Program-made: the position numbers and the translations under genes
Shown: positions 8,576 to 16,187 of the stretch, one piece after another
How the letters are laid out: every line of letters begins with the position of its first letter
How positions within the stretch are numbered: position 1 is the first letter of the stretch
The notes under the pieces: generated by a model
Seen by the model: only the letters and a program-made list of their open reading frames with translations
What the model was told of the DNA's origin: nothing
The model's database searches: none
Assembly (NCBI RefSeq): GCF_019431355.1
Contig: NZ_CP080269.1
Coordinates: 1,736,001 to 1,800,000 of the forward strand
DNA length: 64,000 nucleotides
Direction: 5' to 3'
DNA from: Paenibacillus sp. R14(2021)
Lineage (GTDB): Bacteria; Bacillota; Bacilli; Paenibacillales; Paenibacillaceae

Positions 8576-9769
8576 TTAGTTCAAGGCTGCCTCCGCGGCA
8601 AAATCCTCCGCCATGGAAATCATAAGCTTCGCCGATTTCAGCATTGCCCGTTCATCCAAATCAAACCTCGGGTGATGATGCGGAAACGTCGCGCCGCATT
8701 CCGGATTCCCCGCCCCAACGAACATGAAGCAGCCCTGCGCTTTCCGTAAGTAATACGTAAAGTCTTCTCCGGCCATAATTAAAGGCGACTCCTGAACTCC
8801 CTCCGGACCGAAAGCTTCCGCAGCTACTTTAAAGAAGCGTTCCGTTTCCTTGGCATCGTTAACGACTGTCGGATAACCGTTTCTGTATTCAAACGCAGCG
8901 CTTGCTCCGTACATCGCAGCCGTCTGGTGAACCAGCGCTTCAAGACGGCCTTTAATCAGGCTGCGGATGTCATCCGAGAATGTGCGGACCGTTCCTGTCA
9001 TCCGGCAGCGCTCCGCAATGACATTCGCCGTTGCGCCGGCTTGTATCGAACCGATGGATACAACCGCCGGCTCCAGCGGGTTTACATTGCGGCTGACAAT
9101 CGATTGCAGCGCTTGTATCATCGCGGAAGCAACCACAATGACATCTACCGTTTCATGCGGCAGGCCGCCATGCCCGCCTTTTCCCGTTATATCGATGTAT
9201 ATTTCATCCGGAGCCGCCATGAAAGGTCCCGGCCGAGAAGAAACCTTGCCGTACGGCAGCGGCGTCCAAAGATGCACGCCATATACGGCATCCACACCAT
9301 CAAGCGCGCCGTCCGCGATCATCCCGATTGCTCCACCCGGGGATACTTCTTCCGCTGGCTGAAACAGCAGCCTGCGTTCGCCGGCAACCTGCTCCCTGTT
9401 CTCTTGATAGAAGCGCGCGATCGCAAGCATCGTTGACGTATGCGCGTCGTGACCGCATGCATGCATGACGCCTGGCACCTTAGAAGTATATGGCGTCGAT
9501 TTCTCGTCTTGAATCGGCAGCGCATCGATATCTGTCCGAAGCGCAATGACCGGCCCTGGCAGCGCTCCGCGGATCGTCACGATAAGTCCGTACCCGCCTA
9601 CGCCTTCGCGTACCTCGCAGCCCATTTCCCGGAGCCGTTCCGCGATCCAGGTGGACGTTTCCTTCTCATGAAAAGACAACTCAGGGTGCTGGTGCAAATA
9701 TCTGCGCCAATTCACCATATCCGGATAAGCAGTTTGCAGCCGTGCTTCCAACATTGATTTTATATTCAC
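8576..9769 (-). CDS. M20 family metallo-amidohydrolase
   Basis: 397 residues. The GTG start follows AGGGGG at about 9 bases; an ATG five codons in is the alternative. The N-terminal catalytic domain contains DIDALPI, the metal motif HACGHDAHTS, and FQPAEE with the catalytic Glu. The dimerisation insert begins ITGKGGHGGLPHETVD, and a late ligand is in AGEDFTYYL. This is the amidohydrolase / N-acyl-amino-acid hydrolase branch (AmhX, HipO, YhaA type), which removes acyl groups from amino acids or small amides. The exact substrate cannot be read. Confidence 0.88.
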   Translation of the reverse strand: MNIKSMLEARLQTAYPDMVNWRRYLHQHPELSFHEKETSTWIAERLREMGCEVREGVGGYGLIVTIRGALPGPVIALRTDIDALPIQDEKSTPYTSKVPGVMHACGHDAHTSTMLAIARFYQENREQVAGERRLLFQPAEEVSPGGAIGMIADGALDGVDAVYGVHLWTPLPYGKVSSRPGPFMAAPDEIYIDITGKGGHGGLPHETVDVIVVASAMIQALQSIVSRNVNPLEPAVVSIGSIQAGATANVIAERCRMTGTVRTFSDDIRSLIKGRLEALVHQTAAMYGASAAFEYRNGYPTVVNDAKETERFFKVAAEAFGPEGVQESPLIMAGEDFTYYLRKAQGCFMFVGAGNPECGATFPHHHPRFDLDERAMLKSAKLMISMAEDFAAEAALN

Positions 9770-9914
9770 GCTTACAAACCCCCTATTTATTTAAATCACT
9801 TTATCCCTCTATTGTAGCAGAAGGATGGTAGTCTTCGAAAGTTTTCAGCCAAATAAAGGGGATATTTTTCGTAAAAATGTCACTTTTGAAGTAGAATGTC
9901 AGATTGGCTGAGGC

Positions 9915-9943
9915 TTGCGCTGACCCTTGAAAAATACTATCAT
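9915..9943 (+). promoter_or_regulatory. Possible sigma-A promoter of the yugN-ftsW unit
   Basis: TTGCGC, a 17-bp spacer and TATCAT, about 45 bases upstream of the YugN start. The AAGGAGG ribosome site follows at the usual distance. Confidence 0.4.
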
Positions 9944-9987
9944 GTATAAGAAGAAAACCTTTCCTGAAGCTTGAAGGAGGATCATCG

Positions 9988-10332
9988 ATGATTATTGAGA
10001 ATACAGGCCTGAACGGCATGACAAGCGAACTTGCGCATCTTGACGAGTCCTCGGAGAAGCTTGGTTTCGTTCGCTGGCAATGGGAATATTACCGCGCAAC
10101 GTACGATCTGAAGCTGGAAGACCGCACCAACCGTGAGGACTACTTCCTGCGCTTTAATGTCCGCGCAATTGAGGGCAAGCTGGAGTCCTCCCATGCTGTA
10201 CTGCAAGTCGAATCCGTCTACATCGGACGAGCTACGTTTCCGCATGGACTCGACTACGAATCGCCTGTACCTCAGCCGATTCTGAATGCAGCGACGCAGC
10301 GCCTGCAAGAATTGAAGAAATTGCTTGCCTAA
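9988..10332 (+). CDS. YugN-like family protein
   Basis: 114 residues with a strong GAAGGAGG site. The layout (N-terminal IIENTGLNGMTSELAHLDE, then WEYYRATYDLKLED, RFNVRAIEGKLESSHAVLQ and C-terminal PQPILNAATQRLQELKKLL) fits the YugN-like family (PF08868). This is a small cytoplasmic protein whose function is unknown. It ends 6 bases before ftsW, so the two are probably co-transcribed and translationally coupled. Confidence 0.75.
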   Translation: MIIENTGLNGMTSELAHLDESSEKLGFVRWQWEYYRATYDLKLEDRTNREDYFLRFNVRAIEGKLESSHAVLQVESVYIGRATFPHGLDYESPVPQPILNAATQRLQELKKLLA

Positions 10333-10338
10333 CCCGCT

Positions 10339-11541
10339 ATGTCTCCACAAATGAAAACAAAGACGAACGGCCTGCGCGGCAGGCCGGATTTCTTACTTCT
10401 CGTGCTCACACTCCTGCTCGTAGGTTTTGGGCTTATTATGGTTTTCAGCGCTAGTTCCAACACGGCAGTCATTTCGAAGAGCAACAACTTTGACGCCCTG
10501 TATTTCACGAAGCGTCAGCTGTTGTTCGCCGTTCTCGGCACCTTCAGCATGTTTGCCATCATGAACATCCCGTACACGGTATTCAAGAAGGGCTTTGTCT
10601 TCTACTTTGTTCCTGTCTTGTTTATGCTCATCCTCGTCCCGTTTATCGGCAAAGATATTAACGGTGCCCGAAGCTGGTTCGGCGTCGGGTCGCTTGGTAT
10701 CCAGCCTACCGAGTTCGCGAAGCTCGGCCTCGTGCTCTATCTAGGCTCGCTGATTGCCAAGAAAGGCGAGAAGTTTAGGGACTTTAAGAAAGGCCTTATT
10801 CCCGTCTTCACGATTATTGCCGTAATCTGCGGACTGATTATGCTTCAGCCGGATCTTGGTGCCTGCATCGTCATTTCAATTGCGTCCCTGATTATAATCG
10901 TTGCCGGCGGCGCAAATTTAAAGCAGTTGTTTCTATCCGGTATCATTATTGCTTCCATTGTCGCATCATTGGTCAGTATCTCGGTCATGATCAATCCCGA
11001 CAAATGGGATTACCGGTTCAATCGGTTTACAGCCTTCATGGATCCCTTGTCCGATATGCAGAATACGACCTTCCATCTCTCGCGTTCCTTGGAAGCGCTT
11101 GGCCACGGGGGCATAACAGGCGCCGGCTTCGGTCACAGCGTGCAGAAGCTCAAGTATATGCCTTATCCGTACAGCGATTTTATCTTCTCTGTCATAGCCG
11201 AAGAATTCGGATTTATCGGCAGCCTGCTCTTCTTGCTTTTTTATTTGTTTTACTTATGGCGAGGGCTGCTCGTCGCGCTTCGATGTCCAGACAGCTATGG
11301 CACGATCGTCGGCGTCGGCGTCGTTGCGCTGATTGCCGTGCAGGCCATCGTCAATATCGGCGGCGTGACAGGTGCGATGCCTCTTACGGGGGTTACGCTT
11401 CCCTTCATCAGCCATGGAGGATCATCGCTCATCGTCTGCTTAATGGGCATGGGCGTCCTGCTCAGTATTTCACGCGAATATAATCGTCCTGACGGACACG
11501 TACGGCCAGCCGCTAAACCGAATTCGAATTTGCGCAAATAA
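10339..11541 (+). CDS. ftsW: FtsW, SEDS-family peptidoglycan polymerase of the divisome
   Basis: 400 residues with about ten membrane segments. Diagnostic SEDS features are FSASS early on, GARSWFGVGSLGIQPTEFAKLG in the middle, and the C-terminal VNIGGVTGAMPLTGVTLPFISHGGSS. FtsW polymerises lipid II with its partner class B PBP at the septum. The ATG chosen has no good ribosome site of its own; an ATG four codons later is no better. Coupling to the YugN gene 6 bases upstream probably drives translation. FtsW rather than RodA/SpoVE is chosen on overall pattern and on the nearby ylaN gene. Confidence 0.88.
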   Translation: MSPQMKTKTNGLRGRPDFLLLVLTLLLVGFGLIMVFSASSNTAVISKSNNFDALYFTKRQLLFAVLGTFSMFAIMNIPYTVFKKGFVFYFVPVLFMLILVPFIGKDINGARSWFGVGSLGIQPTEFAKLGLVLYLGSLIAKKGEKFRDFKKGLIPVFTIIAVICGLIMLQPDLGACIVISIASLIIIVAGGANLKQLFLSGIIIASIVASLVSISVMINPDKWDYRFNRFTAFMDPLSDMQNTTFHLSRSLEALGHGGITGAGFGHSVQKLKYMPYPYSDFIFSVIAEEFGFIGSLLFLLFYLFYLWRGLLVALRCPDSYGTIVGVGVVALIAVQAIVNIGGVTGAMPLTGVTLPFISHGGSSLIVCLMGMGVLLSISREYNRPDGHVRPAAKPNSNLRK

Positions 11542-11542
11542 A

Positions 11543-11584
11543 CATAACAAAGGCATGTCCCGGGAGGACATGCCTTTGTTATGT
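11543..11584. terminator. Bidirectional terminator between ftsW and the Asp23 gene
   Basis: An 18-bp near-perfect inverted repeat (CATAACAAAGGCATGTCC and its complement) around a 3-4 base loop separates the two convergent genes. Confidence 0.85.
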
Positions 11585-11593
11585 CGATCCTTA

Positions 11594-11977
11594 CTATTTC
11601 AGACGAGCAGCCTCTTCTGCGATAGCCTCGTCTTCCTTGAAGGCAACGCCTTCTACTTTGATATTCACTTCGACGACGTGCAGCCCTGTCATGTTGGCAA
11701 CCGTTTCCCGCACGTTCTCCTGCAATTGGCGGCAAACCTCTTGAATGGGAATGCCGTACTTCACGATAATCCGCAAATCGATCGCCGCTTCGAGCTGCCC
11801 CACTTCGACCGATACACCCTTTTGTGCGTTTTTGCCGCTGAGACGTTTGGCAAGACCTTCGGAAATCCCCCCGGACATTGCAGCAATGCCTGGAGTTTCA
11901 AGCGCAGCCAGCCCTGCGATCGTGGCGACTACGTCGTCTGAAATACGAATAATGCCGGTTTGAAGTTCTTCTGTCAT
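11594..11977 (-). CDS. Asp23/Gls24 family envelope stress protein
   Basis: 127 residues from ATG (MTEELQTGIIRIS), with AGGAG 8 bases upstream. The GTG three codons earlier overlaps that site and is rejected. The family pattern is complete: ISDDVVATIAGLAALETPGIAAMSGG, VSVEVGQLEAAIDLRIIVKYGIPIQEV and VTGLHVVEVNIKVEGV-like C-terminus. Members are small cytoplasmic proteins that associate with the membrane through partners and accumulate in alkaline or envelope stress; the molecular role is unknown. Confidence 0.9.
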   Translation of the reverse strand: MTEELQTGIIRISDDVVATIAGLAALETPGIAAMSGGISEGLAKRLSGKNAQKGVSVEVGQLEAAIDLRIIVKYGIPIQEVCRQLQENVRETVANMTGLHVVEVNIKVEGVAFKEDEAIAEEAARLK

Positions 11978-12235
11978 GCCACTCACTCCTTATTCACCTT
12001 ATGTTTCCATTGTAATGGAAGCGTACTTTCGAAGCAAGGTATTCACCTAAAGGTTCTAATAACTTTCCATGCTTGGTACGTGCTGTATTCCGACCTGGAA
12101 CACTGGCATATTTGATCAGATCCCGGTGATAATATAACGAAATGCTTCCTTCCAGCGTTTACACATTCGCCAATTTCAGCTATAGTGTTAACAGATTTCC
12201 AATTCCCATAATCCGTAAATGAGGTGCCTTTACCA

Positions 12236-13297
12236 TTGAATCAGAAATTGTTTTTCACCTTGCTCATCGCTTTATTCGTACTCAGCGGGATTAGCCATTA
12301 TGCTCATTTCGGGACGATGATCGAATTCATTGTTTCGGCTGCCGCAATCCTCTTCGTAGCCGGCTTTCTCGGAAAAGCAACCGAGAGCGTCTCCCATTAT
12401 GCCGGACAGCGCCTTGGCGGGTTTCTGAACGCGACCTTCGGCAACGCTGCCGAGCTGATCATCGCAATTTTCCTTGTGCGTGAAGGTCTCTTCGATATGG
12501 TAAAAGCAAGCATCACAGGCTCTATTATCGGCAACCTGCTTCTCGTCCTTGGAGCAAGCGTATTTCTCGGCGGGCTGAAATTCAAGGAACAGCGGTTCAA
12601 CGTACAGCTGGCGAGCCACAATTCGTCACTAATGATTCTAGCCGTTATCGCACTCGGCATTCCGGCAATCTTCATTTCTACCCAGCATTTCTCACCGCAT
12701 AAGTCGGAGCTGCTTAGCTTGACGATCGCCGTTATCCTAATCATCGCTTATATACTATGGCTTGTGTTCTCCATGATTACGCACAAGGACATGCTCGCGG
12801 ACGTAGAAGAAACAACGCCTGATCATGGTGAAGAAGCTTCCTGGACCAAATCAACATCCATCTTGTTCCTGCTGCTTGCGACTGTCATGACCGCATTCGT
12901 CAGCGAATGGCTGGTCAGCACTTTACATACGTTCACAGCGAAATTCGGCTTCTCCGAAGTCTTTATCGGCGCCTTCCTGATTGCCATCGTCGGTAACGCC
13001 GCCGAGCACAGCGCAGCCGTCATTCTCGCGATGAAGAACAAAATCGGCGCAGCTGTGGAAATCGCAGTCGGAAGCAGCCTGCAGATCGCGCTGTTCGTAG
13101 CTCCGGTCCTGATTCTCATCAGTACGCTCTTCGGTGAAACCATGGATATTATCTTCACGCCGATCGAGCTGGCAGCCATTGCGGTTTCTGTCTTCATCGC
13201 CAAGTCCATCTCCAAAGACGGATCGACGAACTGGTACGAGGGCGCATTGCTCATCATCGTGTACATTATTCTCGGCATTTCGTTCTACCTCGTATAA
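12236..13297 (+). CDS. Calcium/proton exchanger, CaCA superfamily (YfkE/Cax type)
   Basis: 353 residues from a TTG start with GAGGTG 9 bases upstream. The GTG at 12224 lies inside that ribosome site and is unlikely. About eleven membrane helices. The two inverted ion-binding repeats are GGFLNATFGNAAELIIAI (first half) and IAIVGNAAEHSAAVILA (second half), each with the GNAAE core that binds Ca2+. The two halves are joined by an acidic loop (DVEETTPDHGEE). Members export Ca2+ in exchange for protons. It is a single-gene unit with its own terminator. Confidence 0.9.
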   Translation: MNQKLFFTLLIALFVLSGISHYAHFGTMIEFIVSAAAILFVAGFLGKATESVSHYAGQRLGGFLNATFGNAAELIIAIFLVREGLFDMVKASITGSIIGNLLLVLGASVFLGGLKFKEQRFNVQLASHNSSLMILAVIALGIPAIFISTQHFSPHKSELLSLTIAVILIIAYILWLVFSMITHKDMLADVEETTPDHGEEASWTKSTSILFLLLATVMTAFVSEWLVSTLHTFTAKFGFSEVFIGAFLIAIVGNAAEHSAAVILAMKNKIGAAVEIAVGSSLQIALFVAPVLILISTLFGETMDIIFTPIELAAIAVSVFIAKSISKDGSTNWYEGALLIIVYIILGISFYLV

Positions 13298-13309
13298 TGG
13301 TTACACCGC

Positions 13310-13353
13310 ATAACGAAGAAGACGCTCCCACCTGGAGCGTCTTCTTCGTTATG
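13310..13353 (+). terminator. Terminator of the calcium/proton exchanger gene
   Basis: Long inverted repeat ATAACGAAGAAGACGCTCC / GGAGCGTCTTCTTCGTTAT (19 bp) with a short loop. Confidence 0.85.
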
Positions 13354-13362
13354 TAAGAATCC

Positions 13363-13391
13363 AAAAAAAAAGCAGCTGCGTGATCGGCTGC
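13363..13391 (-). terminator. Terminator of ylaN
   Basis: On the minus strand GCAGC and GCTGC close a 10-base loop and are followed by nine T residues. Confidence 0.75.
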
Positions 13392-13400
13392 CACTACATG

Positions 13401-13682
13401 CTACTTCTCCAAAGCTTCGTACAGCTGAGCCAAATTGCGTTCCAATTTGCTGATAATTTCTTTTCCAGCAAGCTCCGATACAAGTCCTGCACGAATCGCA
13501 AAATCGATTTCTCTGGAAAAGCCATATATTTGAGTATCCAGCACTTCTTCGTAGAGCGGACATTGTCTCGTCGTCAAGTTTTCCATTTGTACTTCGATTA
13601 ACTTCTCGATTTTATTAGCATCCTCGTGAAGGAGATTGAGCGCTTTTTGATGCAAATGAATAAGAACATCGGATGAAGACAT
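13401..13682 (-). CDS. ylaN: YlaN (UPF0358 / DUF1507) protein
   Basis: 93 residues from the ATG of MSSSDVLIHLHQ, with AAGGAGGAG 4-9 bases upstream. A longer frame to 13754 has no site. The segment LIEVQMENLTTRQCPLYEEVLDTQIYGFSREIDFAIRAGL is very close to the YlaN family pattern. It is small, helical and cytoplasmic. YlaN is important for growth in some Bacillota; in Staphylococcus aureus it has been linked to iron homeostasis and Fur. Its position near ftsW is also seen in Bacillus (ylaN-ftsW). Confidence 0.92.
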   Translation of the reverse strand: MSSSDVLIHLHQKALNLLHEDANKIEKLIEVQMENLTTRQCPLYEEVLDTQIYGFSREIDFAIRAGLVSELAGKEIISKLERNLAQLYEALEK

Positions 13683-13763
13683 CGTACTCCTCCTTGTACA
13701 TAAGCAGTTCGTCTTTATATTCTTTATATTAGACGAAATCAACCGAATGTACAAGGCTTAAAC

Positions 13764-13799
13764 AAGAAGCGCCTCACCGAATGTTCGGTGAAGCGCTTC
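13764..13799 (-). terminator. Probable terminator of the HPr-like gene
   Basis: GAAGCGC-TCACCGAA and TTCGGTGA-GCGCTTC form a 15-bp stem with one mismatch around CATT. The following T tract is short (TTGTTT), so strength is uncertain. Confidence 0.55.
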
Positions 13800-13818
13800 C
13801 TAAATCAATTAAAAAAAA

Positions 13819-14058
13819 CTATTCGACCACTTGGACGTTTAGATTGTGTTTAGCGAATACGTCAGCCATGGCTGTTTTCGCTTCATCTGCATCCGGACCG
13901 TGTACGTGAAGCTCGTAGGAATGTCCGCCGACCAATGTTGTGAAAAGGCCGAGTATGCTTTTGACGTCAATATATTTATTCTCGGCTTGAAGAACGATGG
14001 ACGACCGGAATTTGTTGGCCGTTTGGGAAATATCTACGATTGCCGCATTATTGGACAT
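13819..14058 (-). CDS. HPr/Crh-like protein lacking the active-site histidine segment
   Basis: 79 residues, ATG with GGAGGGATTCCC in front, so the start is secure. The stretch TANKFRSSIVLQAENKYIDVKSILGLFTTLVGGHSYELHVHGPDADEAKTAM follows HPr and Crh from the first helix onward. It includes the VKSILGL segment that holds regulatory Ser46. The first strand and the loop holding His15 (or Gln15 in Crh) are missing. It therefore cannot carry the PTS phosphate at His15. A Ser46-type regulatory or non-PTS role is possible but is inference. It has its own promoter downstream of the aminopeptidase gene. Confidence 0.75.
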   Translation of the reverse strand: MSNNAAIVDISQTANKFRSSIVLQAENKYIDVKSILGLFTTLVGGHSYELHVHGPDADEAKTAMADVFAKHNLNVQVVE

Positions 14059-14097
14059 GGGAATCCCTCCATTATTTAGTTTGTGCTAGCTGTCATC

Positions 14098-14126
14098 ATC
14101 ATAACCCGATTTTCTTATTCATACAA
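14098..14126 (-). promoter_or_regulatory. Sigma-A-type promoter of the HPr-like gene
   Basis: TTGTAT, a 17-bp spacer and TATGAT on the minus strand, 40 bases from the start codon. Confidence 0.55.
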
Positions 14127-14133
14127 GTGTCTT

Positions 14134-15249
14134 TTATTTCAAATTTTCGGGATTTAACCCTTCTAATTCGGGAATGACGAACCGACCGTCTTTTCGGATC
14201 AATACGTCGTCAAAATATACCTCGCCGCCGCCGTATTCCGGTCGTTGAATGAGCACGAGATCCCAGTGAACCGCCGATCTATTGCCGTTATCCGTTATCT
14301 CGTAAGCCTGCCCGGGCGTAAAGTGGAGACTGCCCGCGATCTTCTCATCGAATAACGTATCTTTCATCGGATGAAGGATGTACGGGTTGAAGCCCAGGCT
14401 GAATTCACCGATATAACGAGCGCCTTCGTCCGTATCCAAAATTTCGTTCAGCTTCTCGGTGTTGCTGCTGGTTGCCTCAACGATCTTGCCGTCTTGGAAC
14501 GTGAACGTAATATTCTCGAATGTGACGCCGGAGTACACGGAAGGCGTGTTGTAAGCGATCGTGCCCTGAACGGAATTCCGGATCGGGCAGGTGTACACCT
14601 CGCCGTCAGGAATATTTCGCTCGCCTGAGCATTTGCTTGCCCCGATTCCCCTGATCGAGAACGTCAAATCCGTACCCGGAGCGGTGATGCGTACGCGGTC
14701 CGTTCGCTTCATGAGCGCTTCGAGGGGATCCATCGCTTTATCCATCTTGGCATAATCCAAATTGCATACGTCGAAGTAGAAATCTTCGAACGCCTCCGTG
14801 CTCATACTCGCAAGCTGTGCCATGGAATCGTTCGGATAGCGAAGGACGACCCATTTGGTATGCTTGACTCGCTGTTCGGAATGGATCGGATGGCGGTACA
14901 GCTTGTCATATAGCTTCATCTTGTCACTCGGGACATCCGCAAGCGCATTGATGTTTTCTCCCGAACGAATCGCTATGTAGCCCTGCATTGCCTGCATCCT
15001 CTTCAAATCAAATGAGGCCCACAGCTCGATTTGCTCCTCGGTCGCATTCATCAGCATGGCGCGCAGCACAGAACGATCGCTTGTTTCCACGAAAGGGCGT
15101 CCGCCGGCCTTGGCAACCTCTTCAACCAGGCATTTCGCAAGCTCCCGCTCCGAGCCGATCATATCGATAAGAACATTTTCCCCGGGTTGTACGTTGATGG
15201 AATAACTCACTAAATTCGCTGCAAGCTTCTGCATGCGTGGATCGCGCAT
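14134..15249 (-). CDS. M29 family aminopeptidase (AmpS/AmpT type)
   Basis: 371 residues from ATG (MRDPRMQKLAANL), spaced 7 bases from GGAGG. The ATG two codons earlier is too close to the site, and the reading to 15297 is unsupported. Family features: N-terminal VQPGENVLIDMIG, the metal ligand glutamates in NIPDGEVYTCP and the following domain, EFSLGFNP, and the C-terminal region with SAVHWDLVLIQRPEYGGGEVYFDD, whose H.D pair is a metal ligand. M29 enzymes are cytoplasmic metallopeptidases that remove N-terminal residues from peptides. The HPr-like gene is next downstream but has a separate promoter. Confidence 0.9.
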   Translation of the reverse strand: MRDPRMQKLAANLVSYSINVQPGENVLIDMIGSERELAKCLVEEVAKAGGRPFVETSDRSVLRAMLMNATEEQIELWASFDLKRMQAMQGYIAIRSGENINALADVPSDKMKLYDKLYRHPIHSEQRVKHTKWVVLRYPNDSMAQLASMSTEAFEDFYFDVCNLDYAKMDKAMDPLEALMKRTDRVRITAPGTDLTFSIRGIGASKCSGERNIPDGEVYTCPIRNSVQGTIAYNTPSVYSGVTFENITFTFQDGKIVEATSSNTEKLNEILDTDEGARYIGEFSLGFNPYILHPMKDTLFDEKIAGSLHFTPGQAYEITDNGNRSAVHWDLVLIQRPEYGGGEVYFDDVLIRKDGRFVIPELEGLNPENLK

Positions 15250-15321
15250 AGTCATACCTCCAAAAAAAATTCGTTTCGTTCTCGTCCATCCTATCATGTT
15301 TCACGCGCTGCTGCACGACGG

Positions 15322-16065
15322 CTATAAATTGCCGCCGTCCGTCCGTTTGAAGGACAGCTTCGTCCGGTGTGATTCCTCGGCGCGCTGTCCTCTTGACGTA
15401 AAGTGAAGCAGCGTGTACTCCTCCATAGCAAGCGGCAGCAGCTTCTTACGGTCGATCACAAGCCGATAGGTCGTTTGTACGGTCAAGGTCGATAGCATCG
15501 CATTCAGCTCCTCCTTGGATTTCGCGAGTTCTTGCCGCCACGCTTTATCGAGCGATGACGAGCCCTGCGTCTCTGCTTTGACGGCTTGTTTGCTCTGCAG
15601 CTTGACGTTTAATTGACCCGGCGTCGTGTTCTCCAGTCGGTCAAATTCGCCGCGAAGCTTATTCGCCCACATGTTTGCAGCTTGCTTCGGGTCGGCGGTG
15701 ATTCGCAGCACAGCCGTACGACCGCCTGACTTATCAGCCTCCAGCTCTGTTTTCAATGCTGTCGATTCTACCTGGCTCAGCAGCTTAAGCGGATGAAGCC
15801 CTTGCGCCAACACCCCTGCATCACTCGCTCTAAGCTGTACATCATCGTGATTCTCGACCGTCCCTTGAAACGTAGTCGCTATGCCCTCGCCGCCTGCACC
15901 CATCCCAATGCCTGTCTCACCTGTGAAGGTATACCGGTCCACGCTAGAGAGACCCGATACGCTGAGCGCAAGCAGCTCATGCGGCGACCTATTGTCCGAT
16001 GCCGAGCCGCAGCTTGCAGACAGTACGCCTAGACAGCAGATCATGATGACTCCCCTTGATTTCAT
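15322..16065 (-). CDS. Putative lipoprotein
   Basis: 247 residues. N-terminal MKSRGVIMICCLGVLSASC is a short signal peptide ending in a lipobox-like LSASC, so Cys19 is the probable lipidated residue. Mature part: VDRYTFTGETGIGM, a Gln/Lys-rich helical middle, and beta-rich TYRLVIDRKKLLPLAMEEY near the end. The layout is like LolA/LppX-fold or sporulation lipoproteins, but I cannot assign a family. An AGGAGG site precedes the ATG. It stands between the aminopeptidase and cyclase genes, all on the minus strand. Confidence 0.65.
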   Translation of the reverse strand: MKSRGVIMICCLGVLSASCGSASDNRSPHELLALSVSGLSSVDRYTFTGETGIGMGAGGEGIATTFQGTVENHDDVQLRASDAGVLAQGLHPLKLLSQVESTALKTELEADKSGGRTAVLRITADPKQAANMWANKLRGEFDRLENTTPGQLNVKLQSKQAVKAETQGSSSLDKAWRQELAKSKEELNAMLSTLTVQTTYRLVIDRKKLLPLAMEEYTLLHFTSRGQRAEESHRTKLSFKRTDGGNL

Positions 16066-16141
16066 ATTCGTATCATCCTCCTGTTCTTCTCCCCATTCAG
16101 CTAGCGTCTGTTAGAGCGCCGCCCTTTATGTACCAGCGGCA

Positions 16142-16174
16142 ACAAAAAAAACGACAGCACGTTCGTGCCGTCGT
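16142..16174 (-). terminator. Terminator of the diguanylate cyclase gene
   Basis: Minus strand AACGACGGCACG / CGTGCTGTCGTT closes an AA loop and is followed by eight T residues. Confidence 0.85.
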
Positions 16175-16187
16175 TCCCGCATGTCTT

